Origin: Adenophora triphylla var. japonica
Taxonomy: Eukaryota; Streptophyta; Magnoliopsida; Asterales; Campanulaceae
DNA length: 64,000 bases
Direction of reading: 5' to 3'
NCBI GenBank assembly: GCA_022495995.1
Contig: JAFEMH010000333.1
Coordinates: 248,001 to 312,000, forward strand
Shown here one piece after another: positions 21,995 to 31,655 of the stretch. Under the pieces are notes generated by a model. It was given only the letters and a program-made list of their open reading frames with translations, ran no database searches and had not been told where the DNA came from. Positions within the stretch are counted from its first letter, which is position 1. Each line of letters opens with the position of its first letter. The translations under genes were made by a program, and so were the position numbers.

Positions 21995-22250
21995 CTTCAT
22001 GTCGAAATCACGACATGACTTAACGTGAGTACATGTCAAAATTTTGACATGTCTCGACGTAGGTACATGTCGACTTCTCGACTTGGCTTCGCAAGAAGTC
22101 ATGACGCGTTTTCGGCATGTGCTAACGCGAGATCATGCCGAATTTTTGACACGTACCAACGAGAGGTCATGCCGAAATTTCGCCATGAAGCGACGAGAGG
22201 TCATGTCGGATTTTCGACTCGAAGGGAGGAGAGGTCATGTCGATTTTTTT
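21995..22250 (+). repeat. Hairpin array with CATGTCGAAA / CATGCCGAA units, F3 interior
   Basis: About seven units of 33-40 bp, for example CATGTCGAAATCACGACATG and ACATGTCAAAATTTTGACATGT, separated by AACG(C/T)GAG or GACGAGAGGT. Early units fold perfectly. Later ones keep only the left arm. Confidence 0.7.
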
Positions 22251-22539
22251 CCAGGATTTTACCTGCGAATTGCGGTCTCGTACATTCATACGTACTTTCG
22301 ACCCTCTTTTCTCTCGAGTCGGGACGTTGTTGACTTGAACTTGGTTTTGAAATCTTGAGTTTGACTTGTTTTGACTTGTATGCCCCTTAGGTTCGCTCTA
22401 GTTCAAAATAGGTTAGAATGCGAAAAAGTAGGTGTCCCCCTTTTCCAACCATTCTAGGATTTTAATAAGACGCTGTTTTCTTCTTGCACCTAAACAAGTT
22501 ACTCGCTTTAGTCTGCCTCCCTCGCTCATGGACCTTCAC

Positions 22540-23225
22540 ATGTCCGTTCTCCCTCTCTTGGACCTCCAAAGGTCCACTTTCTTATCTCTTGGACCCTCCA
22601 AGGTCCATTTTACAATCTTGGACTCCCAAAGGTCCATTCTTCATTCTCGGACCCACGAAGGTCCACGTCTCTATCTTGGACCCTTCAAGGTCCATTTCTC
22701 AATCTCGGACCCTTGAAGGTCCACCTCTCAATCTTGGACTCCCAAAGGTCCATTCTTCATTCTTGGACCCCAAAAGGTCCACTTTCTTATCTCTTGGACC
22801 CTTCAAGGTCCATTTCTCAATCTCGGACCCTTGAAGGTCCACCTCTTTATCTTGGACCCACGAAGGTTCATCCCTCCATCTTGGACCCCAAAAGATCCAC
22901 TTTCTTTTCCCCTGGACCCTCCAAGGTCCATTTCGCAATCTTGGACTCCCAAAGGTCCATTCTTCATTCTTGGACCCCAAAAAGGTCCACTTTCTTATCT
23001 CTTGGACCCTTCAAGGTCCATTTCTCAATCTCGGACCCTCGAAAGTCCATCCCTCTACCTTGGACCCACTGAGGTCAACCCCTCACAACCTTGGGCCCTT
23101 CTACGGTCATCCCTCTATCTTGGCCCATCAGGGGTCATTTCCACAATCTTGGACCCTCCAAGGTCCAATTCTTTATTTCTTGGACCTCCAAAGGCCCATT
23201 CCGTCCATCTATTGGACTCTCTCTC
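22540..23225 (+). repeat. TGGACC...GGTCCA hairpin array, F3 interior
   Basis: About 17-20 units of 33-42 bp, each with a near-perfect inverted repeat such as TGGACCCTTCAAGGTCCA, separated by pyrimidine-rich spacers (TCTCAATCT, TTCTTATCTCT). A CT microsatellite closes the array. Several overlapping open frames on both strands arise from the repeat itself. Confidence 0.9.
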
Positions 23226-23475
23226 TCTCTCTCTTTTCCAAAAGCTGACCCCGGGCTTATCATTAACCGGGGCTCCTTTGAACTACGGTGACCTGAGACT
23301 CGCACCTTATATGGTAAGAGTTACGTAGGCAACTTTCGCCCGGTCAAACTTTCTAAGCTTTTGTCGCAGTGTGGAGACCAACTAGTCATTTCAAAAAAAA
23401 ATTGTGTTTTTTTTGGGTTGCCTTAAGATTAATTATGCATCTAATTCAATCTTCTGCTACAAGGATTTCGGCACC

Positions 23476-24063
23476 ATGTCTACAAGGGAAAGCATCAAAA
23501 GCCAGGAAGCCCTCAAAGAGATTCAGAATCTAAGGTTGGAAATGACCCACTTTCGCTACGAAGTGCTTGAGACCTTAAAAGCCTTTGAGGAGCGTCAATT
23601 GTCTTGCCTCCGTGACATCCATGAGTACTTGCGAAGAGTTTTGCCCTCCACTACCTCCCAGGGTCCTTCCCATCCGTATGCTTATAATCTCGCTCCTGGT
23701 CCCACATACCAAGTTCCCACTTTCGAGATTCCTACTGTGCCTGTCCGCTATCACACGACGCTACCACCCAAGTTCTCCCCAAAGCCGATCCGTGAGAAGA
23801 GGCAATGTGATGACTTGGAAATGCCTATGGATCAGCTTCTTGATGTCCTAATGGAGAAAGGTTTGATCGAGCTGCATGTCAGCACTGTACAATCTTCCAA
23901 GAGGCCCAATCTTGATACATCCAAGTTTTGCCGATATCATCAGTGCCATGGTTACACCACCAACAAGTGTTTCTCACTCAAGAAGATCATCCAGGGTTTG
24001 ACCGATGAGAGCAAGATTGGGAAGCCCTCAAACGCAGTTGCCAACCCTCTGCCTCACAACTAA
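23476..24063 (+). CDS. Gag-like protein of F3 (195 aa)
   Basis: This is the only protein in F3 with recognisable family features. It starts at the ATG after CACC (23476); a longer in-frame start at 23404 looks less likely. Residues 10-55 are charged and probably coiled-coil, residues 60-110 are rich in Pro and Tyr, and around 120-135 there is a PMDQLLDVLMEKGLI stretch like the hydrophobic motif of Tat/Ogre Gag. Near the C-terminus there is a CRYHQCHGYTTNKC motif (C-x2-H-x3-G-x4-C spacing) followed by FSLKKIIQGL, as in Ogre/Tat Gag proteins. It is much shorter than usual Ogre Gag. The expected role is to package element RNA, probably with help from autonomous relatives. Confidence 0.75.
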   Translation: MSTRESIKSQEALKEIQNLRLEMTHFRYEVLETLKAFEERQLSCLRDIHEYLRRVLPSTTSQGPSHPYAYNLAPGPTYQVPTFEIPTVPVRYHTTLPPKFSPKPIREKRQCDDLEMPMDQLLDVLMEKGLIELHVSTVQSSKRPNLDTSKFCRYHQCHGYTTNKCFSLKKIIQGLTDESKIGKPSNAVANPLPHN

Positions 24064-25260
24064 TGGAATCACTCAGTCATCGTAGGTTCTAGTGTGTTGG
24101 TCTTTGTTCATCTTGAACATTTATCTTTTATGTTTTCAATTAAAAGTCTTTTATTTCTTTTCTCTCTAGACTTGAGACATAATCTTGTTTTACCTTTTAG
24201 AAAGTTGTTTTATTTGTAAATATCGCTTGATTGCTAACCGCACTGATAAACTCATTAACTAACAAGAACTCATGACAAAGTAAACACGTAATCTCAAGAT
24301 GACGAATGCTTCGATTGGGGGAGCAAATTTCTTTCTCTTACACATTCTCTCCATATACTATCTCCATACACCTCATCCGCGTCCACTCTCTATGTGCGCG
24401 TTCCATACACTATCTCCATACACCATTTTTCGCTTATATTCCATACACTATCTCAAATGCTCTCCCAAGCATACACTTTCTACACTCCATTTTCACCCAC
24501 TTTACTCTCATTTCACAAGGCTCGTTGTTGCTCATCATCAGGGAGTAGACGCTCGCGCTGCTACAATTCAAAGAAAGGGCAAGGGGCTATTTCCACCCCT
24601 CACAAGTGCAACATGAAGATCAACTTGGGGCTTATCAATTCCCCATTCTCGCGTCTCCTCGGCTTTTCCATTTGATTGATAAGCTTTCATTGAATATGTT
24701 CACATATCTTTCCCTTGGTCCAAATACATTTTTTCCTACTCAATAAGTCGGTTAAATGAATTTGTGTTTCTTTTAAGTACTCTTTAAGCAATGAGAATGT
24801 CGTCCGATAGCGATTGGAGCTGAAACCTCTCACCCATAGGAAAGCCATTACCTCACCCCCACCAAACAATACCCTTTCATTTCAAGGTCGGCGTGTTTTG
24901 AAACCCCATTTAGCCATCATCTTTGCTAAGAGAAATCCAAGCAAGCCCAAGAAGTTAGCTTCGAGAGTCGGCGATGCATAAAATACTCAAGCCATGAAGG
25001 AAGGGCAAAGATATGCCTCAACTCCTCAAGGGGCCTTCCAAGTTATCAAAAGAAGGATTTTAAATCCTCACAATTCAGCAAGAATCCTCAAACGTCTCAG
25101 GAGGCTTTAAAAAAAACAAAAAAAAACAAAAAAAACAAAAGGACTGTCGATCCTCACAATTCAGCAAAAGTCTCTGACTTCTCAAGAGGCTCTCCAATGA
25201 TCAAAAAGGAGCCCGAATTATCGCACATTCGCAAAAGTTCTCGATAGCTTGGACTTCCTC
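24064..25260 (+). other. F3 interior without recognised gene
   Basis: Contains CCATACAC(T/C)ATCTC repeats at 24,350-24,480, an A-rich run at 25,110-25,140, and at 24,690-24,860 a segment whose minus strand resembles 25,640-25,765 on the plus strand. I see no complete gene. Confidence 0.6.
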
Positions 25261-25269
25261 TCACCAACA

Positions 25270-25590
25270 CCTTCCAACCAATCCCAAGCCATCCTCTCGA
25301 TTTTAGAGGATATCCCCATTACCTTAACCAATCCCAAGTCATCCTCTCGATTTTAGAGGATATTCCCACTACCTTAACCAATCCCAAGCCATCCTCTCGA
25401 TTTTAGAGGATATTCCCACTACCATCACCCTTTCCTTTGGCCAAAGTCAAAATTTGACCTCTCATTCTTAGAGGCAATCAATCTTCCCCGCCGTAGATTT
25501 CCCAAACACATCCCCATAACCAACCTCTCATCTTTAGAGGTATAGTCAGTAAAAGGCCCAGCCGACCTCTCATCTTAAAAGAGGTCATGA
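25270..25590 (+). repeat. 58-bp tandem repeats with CCTCT...AGAGG fold-backs, F3 interior
   Basis: Three near-identical units of AATCCCAAG(C/T)CATCCTCTCG followed by ATTTTAGAGGATAT (25,275-25,435), then three looser CCTCTCAT...AGAGG copies up to 25,590. The CCTCT/AGAGG arms pair in every copy. Confidence 0.85.
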
Positions 25591-26844
25591 TTCACGAAGA
25601 TTCAAATTTCCCAATGGCCGATCGCAACCCGAAGCCCAGCTCCGACCTCTATCGAATGGCATTCTCATCTCTTATTCAAAGAGATTCATTCTCATCAATT
25701 AAAGACTATTTAAAAGAAATGCATGTTCAATTCTTGAGTCATTTGGCATCTAAATGTGAGCATATTACATATACTCTCCAAGTTTGGGAACTCGTCTCAT
25801 TCTTGAAAGCAAATCATTCTTTCAATTCAACAAACACGATCCATGAAAGTCTCACTGGGACTTCGCATCTGTGCCTCTCCGGCACTCCGGTAAAAGTAAG
25901 GAGTCGCGTGCTAGGGACATTTTCCCTCGGTTTGCGAGAAAGAAAGAAAAGATAGAAGGGGCTATCATCCGTCACGTCCCACTTTTTTCCTTCTACTCCA
26001 TTTGTGTTCTCTATGTTTTTCTTTCTTTCCTCACAAAGAAGAATCAATGCAGCGGCAGCCCGCACGACAATTACAGCAGAGCAGCCTCGAGCAACGAGCA
26101 ACAACGGAGCGTTCTCCCTCTTCGACAATCAAACCCGGTCTCACCATCAACCAGCTTTCTATCTATCATTACAACTTCAGATCACAAGCATTTAGCATCT
26201 CGAGACTACGTGTTTAATAATCAAAATTTGACAAATCAATCAGTGAGGCCTTTTCTCAAGCAATCAAGTGATAACTGCGAATAAAATCAATCTTCGAATG
26301 TCTCGACAAGTCTTCTTTTCTACAATCTAGGAAGAGCCAAACACTTACTTTCTGTCAAGCAGGGGCTTCCTCTCACTCATACATATATCTCTCTTTGGTC
26401 ATCCAAGAATCAAAACACAAAAGTTTTCTCTTACTGTTACGCCCCTGCGGTGTCCTAGTACAATTCTTTTTCTTTTACCTTTTGAGTCGACTGAACGATT
26501 CCAAGATTAGAGTTGGTGCCATAATACATTTGTCAAATATTGGGGCTCTCTTCATCAAGAACCAGGGATACAACAAAGGCCGGGGCTTCAACAGGGTCAT
26601 ATCTAGCAAGAAGGTATCCCTTGTCATCGAGATCAGCATGAGGTAAATTCTTCAAGTTAGTTAGGAGCATAATTAATCATAAGGCATCCTTATTAAAATT
26701 AACTTTCAAATTGCCATTTTCCTCGGTACCTTGCTTACAAAATCACTCGTTGGTCTCCACAAATTTCTTAAGGTCCATCGAAGACCTATCTTCGCGACTC
26801 CTCCAAAAGTCCCGTGTTGTCTTTCCTTTTATGATTATGTTTCT

Positions 26845-27010
26845 TTCAGGTACAAACGCCCGCTGTTATGATTATCTTTCTCGTTATGCTTTTCTTTCAT
26901 GTTATAGTTATTTATCTTTTGGGTACAAACGCCCCTATTATGATTATCTATCCTGTTGTGGTTATCTTCCTTTTTTTGGTTATCTTTCTTTCGGGTACAA
27001 ACGCCCGTCT
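26845..27010 (+). repeat. Repeats with TTTC(A/G)GGTACAAACGCCC, F3 interior
   Basis: Three units of about 65-85 bp, each with GGTACAAACGCCC followed by TATGATTATCT-type sequence. Confidence 0.75.
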
Positions 27011-27044
27011 CTCGGTCTTTTTCAAGTGTTTTCCTTATCTTTCG

Positions 27045-27355
27045 GGTGACTCCCCAAAGAAGCAGTCAAACCTCGGGTGACTCCCCAAAGAAACAGTCAA
27101 ACCTCGGGGTGACTCCCCAAAGAAACAGTCAAACCTCGGGTGACTCCCCTAAGAAACAGTCAAACCTCGGGGTGACTCCCCAAAGAAACAGTCAAACCTC
27201 GGGTGACTCCCCAAAGAAACAGTCAAACCTCGGGGTGACTCCCCAAAGAAACAGTCAATCTTTGGGGTGACTCCCCTAAAAAACAGTCAATCATCGGGGT
27301 GACTCCCCTAAAAAACAGTCAATCTTTAGGGGTGACTCCCCTAAAAAATAGTCAC
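27045..27355 (+). repeat. About 32-bp minisatellite GGGTGACTCCCC..., F3 interior
   Basis: About ten units of CGGGGTGACTCCCCAAAGAAACAGTCAAACCT. The GGGTGACTCCCC part is an imperfect palindrome and shares GACTCC with the primer site. It ends 330 bp before the 3' LTR. Confidence 0.92.
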
Positions 27356-27414
27356 TTTTAGGTACAAAGCCCTTGGCCTCTTGTTATCGCCATCTCTTTC
27401 ATGAACTACAATTT

Positions 27415-27600
27415 GGCTTGATTCCCTCATGGGATACGTAGGAATCCCTTTCATAAGGGACCAGCCGCACGACCATTATGGTCGCTTTTCCCCGGACACA
27501 AATGTCCATCCTGATGAACTACGATTTCGGCTTGATTCCTTCATGGGATACGTAGGAATCCTTTTCATAAAGGTCCAGCCGCTCGACCATCTTGTTCATC
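27415..27600 (+). repeat. Two direct repeats before F3 3' LTR
   Basis: Two copies of about 70 bp with TTGATTCC(C/T)TCATGGGATACG, TAGGAATCC and CCAGCCGC(A/T)CGACCAT. GGATACGTAGG strings are frequent near the 3' end of Tat/Ogre elements. No clear polypurine tract was found; GAGGGGCTC directly before 27689 is the best candidate. Confidence 0.65.
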
Positions 27601-27688
27601 TTTTTTTCCCGTCAGTCTTTGTCCGGCTCGGGATTCTCATTTTGTCGACGATCCCACTTCCCGTGGAAGTGACGTCGCCGAGGGGCTC

Positions 27689-30159
27689 TGTGAGTACCCC
27701 GACCCGAACTCGTGTTTTTGGGTCTGCTTATTTATTTATATATATTTAGTTTTGGTCTTGTCCAAAATTATTTATTTATTTGCACTCTTTTTGGGCTTAC
27801 CCAATTAGCCATTTACATTAGTTTTGGGCCTGCATCCCTTCGGCCCAATCTGCCCTGAAAAAGACCGGTGTCGTACGACATCCCAAGGAATTATCAGGCA
27901 GCGTTAAATAAGGATTTTTATCCTCATTTTAACAACAAGAACAAAAAGGGGGACGCGCACTTTCTCTCACAAAACGTAAAGGGAGGCCTCTCTCTCTATA
28001 TACGCAGTCGTCTTCCTCACCACTCACCGGCGACCCAATCCACCTCCAACCCCCCTTCCTCACCTAGCTCTCTCTCTACTCCAAAGCAATCGCTCCCTCG
28101 CCTCTATCTCTCTACCCAAAAAACAGAATGCTCACACTCTCTCTCTCTATACGCGGCTGTCTCCCTCATCTTCCTCCCTTGGTCTCTCCCTCACCGGCAA
28201 CCCATTTCCCTTCAAACCTCCTCACCTTTCTCTCTATCTCCCAACCCCCAACAACAATCGCCTACCACCATTCTCGGCCAAACCCAAGGACCGATCTAAT
28301 CCCTCTCAATCACTCCTCAACGAAATCAACACCAAACTAGTTCGCCGGTGACGTCCTCTCCCCTGTTCCAAAACCCGTTCACCGGTGGTCTCCTTCACCG
28401 TTCTCTCCCTCACACCCAAATCAATCGGTTGAGCTCTCCCCCAAAACCTCCGTCCTCCTCTGTTCCATAGCTTGAGCCGTTCACCGTCACCACTCCACCA
28501 CGGTTCCGCCTCCAACCCTCTTCAGTTCATCCGAATCCAACTTTGTGTTGGTCATTTCAGGGAACTCCTCCCTCTGGTCCTCTCCGTTTCCCAATCACCG
28601 GTCTGAAGCCGATTTGAAGACTTCCTATACTGACGTGGTATAGGAAGTGTGGACACTACGAGGGTAATCTCTAATCCCTAAAATCTTCATCTCTCAGCTG
28701 CTTATGCCATTTCCTAATCTCATCATTTGTAGCCCATGAAATCTGCAAGTAGAATGGTCTTGCCTTGATGTTTACTCACGTTGGTCATGTTCTGGTTCAT
28801 ATGCTCTGAATGTTTTAGTTGTGATCTGGACATTGTTTGAACTGTGTTATATTTGTGATGTTCATGTTCTGAATCTGGTTTTTACATATACAATGGTTTG
28901 ATTTGGGATTTGGTTAAGCATGTTTTATTTTAGTCTCGTTCTGCTTTGGTTTATAATCATGTTGGTCATACTCTGAATATGGTGTTTTGTTTACACAAAT
29001 TGCTCAGCTCATGTTATTTGAGCTTTAAACACGAAGATGAGTGTGAATCATCCATATTCACACTCATCTGAGTGTTGATTCCTTCCCCCATGGTTTCTAA
29101 ATGTGCTGTATCATTTTTGTTGAGTTAGGAAGTGAGGGTTCTTTGATTTGTGACCCAAGAAATGTGATCATTCACATTGGGTCACCGAAATCCCATGATC
29201 TTCCCATAATACTCTTTTATTTCAATCTCGTTGTTGCCATTAATTTCATTTTGTTAACCTTGTTGATACTGATCATCTTTGTTTGAGTTAGGAGGTGATG
29301 GCCCCCTTTATCATGGCTCAAAATATGTGATCATTCACATTTGGCCATCAAAGCCATATGATCCTCCCACAATACTCATTTGCTACTATCGATCTGCTGT
29401 TTTCAATTAGTATTTTTAGTCTAAGTTTATCGTTTGGGCAGTTTTGGATCATTTGGTTGAAGTCCACTGACAGGGTCGTCCTGTGTCGTACGACAGACCC
29501 TCTCATGAGGCGTCCTGTGTCATACGACATAAACACCCCAGAAAGTTGGTTTGACTTCAGTGACTTCAGTCAAACCAAGATTGCCCCCTTTCATAGTTTC
29601 CAGCTCTGTTTAGTGTAATTCTTTACTTCTTTCAGTATTAGAATGGTATTGGTGTCCTTTGCACCCCCTTTGTAAGAGGCAATCTGACCAGGATGTCCTG
29701 CGTCGTACGACATCCCTCGCCTGAGGAAGTCCTGTGTCGTATGACATTCAAAGGCCCTGGACATACTGCCTCGACCCATTTCCTTGTAATTCAAGTTATC
29801 ACTTGTAAGGGTGTGGCCCCCACTTTAAAAGGCTCACAAGATGTAATAAGGGTGTGGCCCCCATTTTAATGGCTCACAAGTTGTATCTCCTTTTTATTAT
29901 CATTTACAAAATCCAAGTTCATATGCTTGTTTGTTGACACGATTTGCACACACTTATAATGATTTATATTGTCCTCGTTTGATTGAAAGTCTCGAAAGAG
30001 ACGATGTGGGTGAGCTCTATATTCTCTTCCCACGTCGTAACCTGACCCCCTAACCCATTTTCTCATTTTTAAAAGGTTTTCAATGTTTCCTTTAAAACGG
30101 CGTGTCGACTCCTAAAAAATATTTTATCTTATATATTTTTTTCGGCGAGCGTTCATTCA
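27689..30159 (+). repeat. F3 3' LTR (2471 bp)
   Basis: Colinear with 18769-21240, with scattered substitutions. Its second tRNA-Arg complement has one change (TGTCGACTCC at 30103-30112). It ends GTTCATTCA, followed by the CCTGT target copy. Confidence 0.93.
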
Positions 30160-30230
30160 CCTGTTTAGAATTCTAATTCCTAACAGGTCCTTTCTCCCTT
30201 GGAAAGTTTGAAAAAGTTCCCGAATTGTCC

Positions 30231-30557
30231 CTAAACTTTATGAAAGTTTGGGGAACTACCAGGAAACTTTAACTGGAAGGCATGAGCCAGATTTGGGTAC
30301 ATACAAGAATGCGTAGCACCAGTATCAATTAATGCATACACATTACGAGAATAGAGTTGAAATGTACCTGCCACGAGGTCATTAGTGGCTCTTGCATCTC
30401 TAGCTGTCATGGTAAACACACGGCCATGACCTCCACCATTTCCTTTGTTGTCATCTTTAGCTCCTTGAGTAGGTGCATTCTTCTTGGGTTCCGGACACTT
30501 CCATTGCGGATGACCAACTTTATCACAATTGAAACATTTCTTCTCTTTGTGGAACAT
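30231..30557 (-). pseudogene. Ty3/Gypsy Gag-protease fragment
   Basis: A 108-codon frame carries a CCHC zinc knuckle (CFNCDKVGHPQWKC, residues 8-21) and, about 60 residues later, the aspartic protease core LIDTGATHS (residues about 77-85). The spacing fits the Gag-Pro junction of Ty3/Gypsy elements. Nothing of the rest of Gag or Pol is adjacent: F2 inserted on the left, and the right end is fused to a Copia fragment of opposite sense at about 30,553. It is a dead remnant. Confidence 0.75.
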
Positions 30558-31349
30558 GTGGAGAAACCTTCCTCATCTAAGCAAACCTCAGATTCCTCTA
30601 TTTCAACCTCATCACTCATCGATATGGATGATGATGAATTTGCCATTTTTGTAAAAAGATTTCAAAAATTTCGAAAATCCTCAAAACTATTTTCAAAAGG
30701 CAAACCTCCAGCAACTTTTTCTAAGGCTGCTGATACTAAGAAAAAGGGTGACCTCGTATACAACTGCAGAAAGCCTGGTCACTTTGCTTCTGAGTGTCCC
30801 CAGCCAAGATTTGAATATATGAAAAAGAAAACCCCCCTGTGAAATTTTCTCGTCATAAGGAAATGGTTGCTGAGGAAGAGAATTCAAAAGAACTAGCTAC
30901 TTGGATTGAGACTGATTCTGATGAAGAAAGCGAAGATGAAACCGAAGAGGTTAATCTCTGCCTTATTTCCAAGAATGCTTCTGATGACTCAGATAATGAA
31001 TCAGTTGAATCGCTAGAAATGGATGAAGATGTTACTCCTAAGAAAACCAAGGCTAGGGTCACTATTAGTGAGGAATATGATGCTGATGTGAAACTCACTC
31101 CTAGTTATAAAATTGGGAATAGTTCTTACTCTCGTCCCATGCATTTTTCCCTCTAAAAATGAAACACCTTCAAAAATGATTTCAAATAAAAAATCTTTGA
31201 AAAAGGTGGAAGAGGTCTCTCCCATGAAACGTGAAGAGATGTTCAAGAAAGCGGAAGTGATGATCCGTAAATTTGAAAATATTAAAAAGGCTTTGTCTTT
31301 AGCAACTAATGAAATTACTCAGCTTAAGATGAAGAAAGCTGCCCCATAA
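30557..31349 (+). pseudogene. SIRE/Maximus-type Copia gag fragment
   Basis: Three successive plus-strand frames match, piece by piece, the broken gag of the SIRE-type element at 58-60 kb. They include the MDDDEFAIFVKRFQKFRKSSK stretch, the knuckle CRKPGHFASEC (the first Cys of CYNC is lost), an acidic ATWIETDSDEESEDE region, and a Lys-rich coiled stretch. Frame changes occur near 30,840 and 31,155. It lacks the GCGGTT motifs so common in the 48-62 kb element, so it comes from a different lineage of the family or predates their spread. Confidence 0.75.
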
Positions 31350-31464
31350 AATTTACCAAACTACCCCTAGGATTTTCTATAATCATTTCCCATTAATACT
31401 CTCTATTTCATATTCACACACTGTTTTCACCTTTTTCAGCACACACTTCCCACTTCCCACACTT

Positions 31465-31530
31465 CACACACACACACTGCACACACACAACACACACACG
31501 ACACACACACACACACACTCATAAACACAC
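31465..31530. repeat. AC microsatellite
   Basis: Interrupted CACACA tract. Confidence 0.95.
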
Positions 31531-31655
31531 ATATATACCCATACACGCACAATCATACTAATACCCATAATCTTCCCTCAAAACTCTAGCATGCTAGATC
31601 AAAATCTAAGAATTTTTTCAATTTTGATATATAGGGTAAAAGGAAAGGAGTTATA

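Larger units (their letters stand above)
18769..30159 (+). mobile_element. F3: complete non-autonomous Ogre/Tat-like LTR element, 11.39 kb
   Basis: The element has two LTRs of about 2.47 kb (18769-21240 and 27689-30159), a tRNA-Arg primer site, and a 6.45-kb interior. It is flanked by a perfect CCTGT duplication (18764-18768 and 30160-30164). The interior encodes only a Gag-like protein. No protease, integrase or reverse transcriptase motif was found in any frame, so it must borrow enzymes from a relative. Much of the interior is arrays of short repeats, many of which fold into hairpins. It is inserted in the F2 LTR. Confidence 0.93.

Noticed and set aside
22432..23328. Several overlapping frames of 90-165 codons
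   Set aside because: They come from the TGGACC...GGTCCA repeat array, which is open in several frames on both strands.
27045..27355. CRISPR-like appearance of evenly spaced repeats
   Set aside because: Units are contiguous and nearly identical without unique spacers, and the DNA is plant nuclear. It is a minisatellite.
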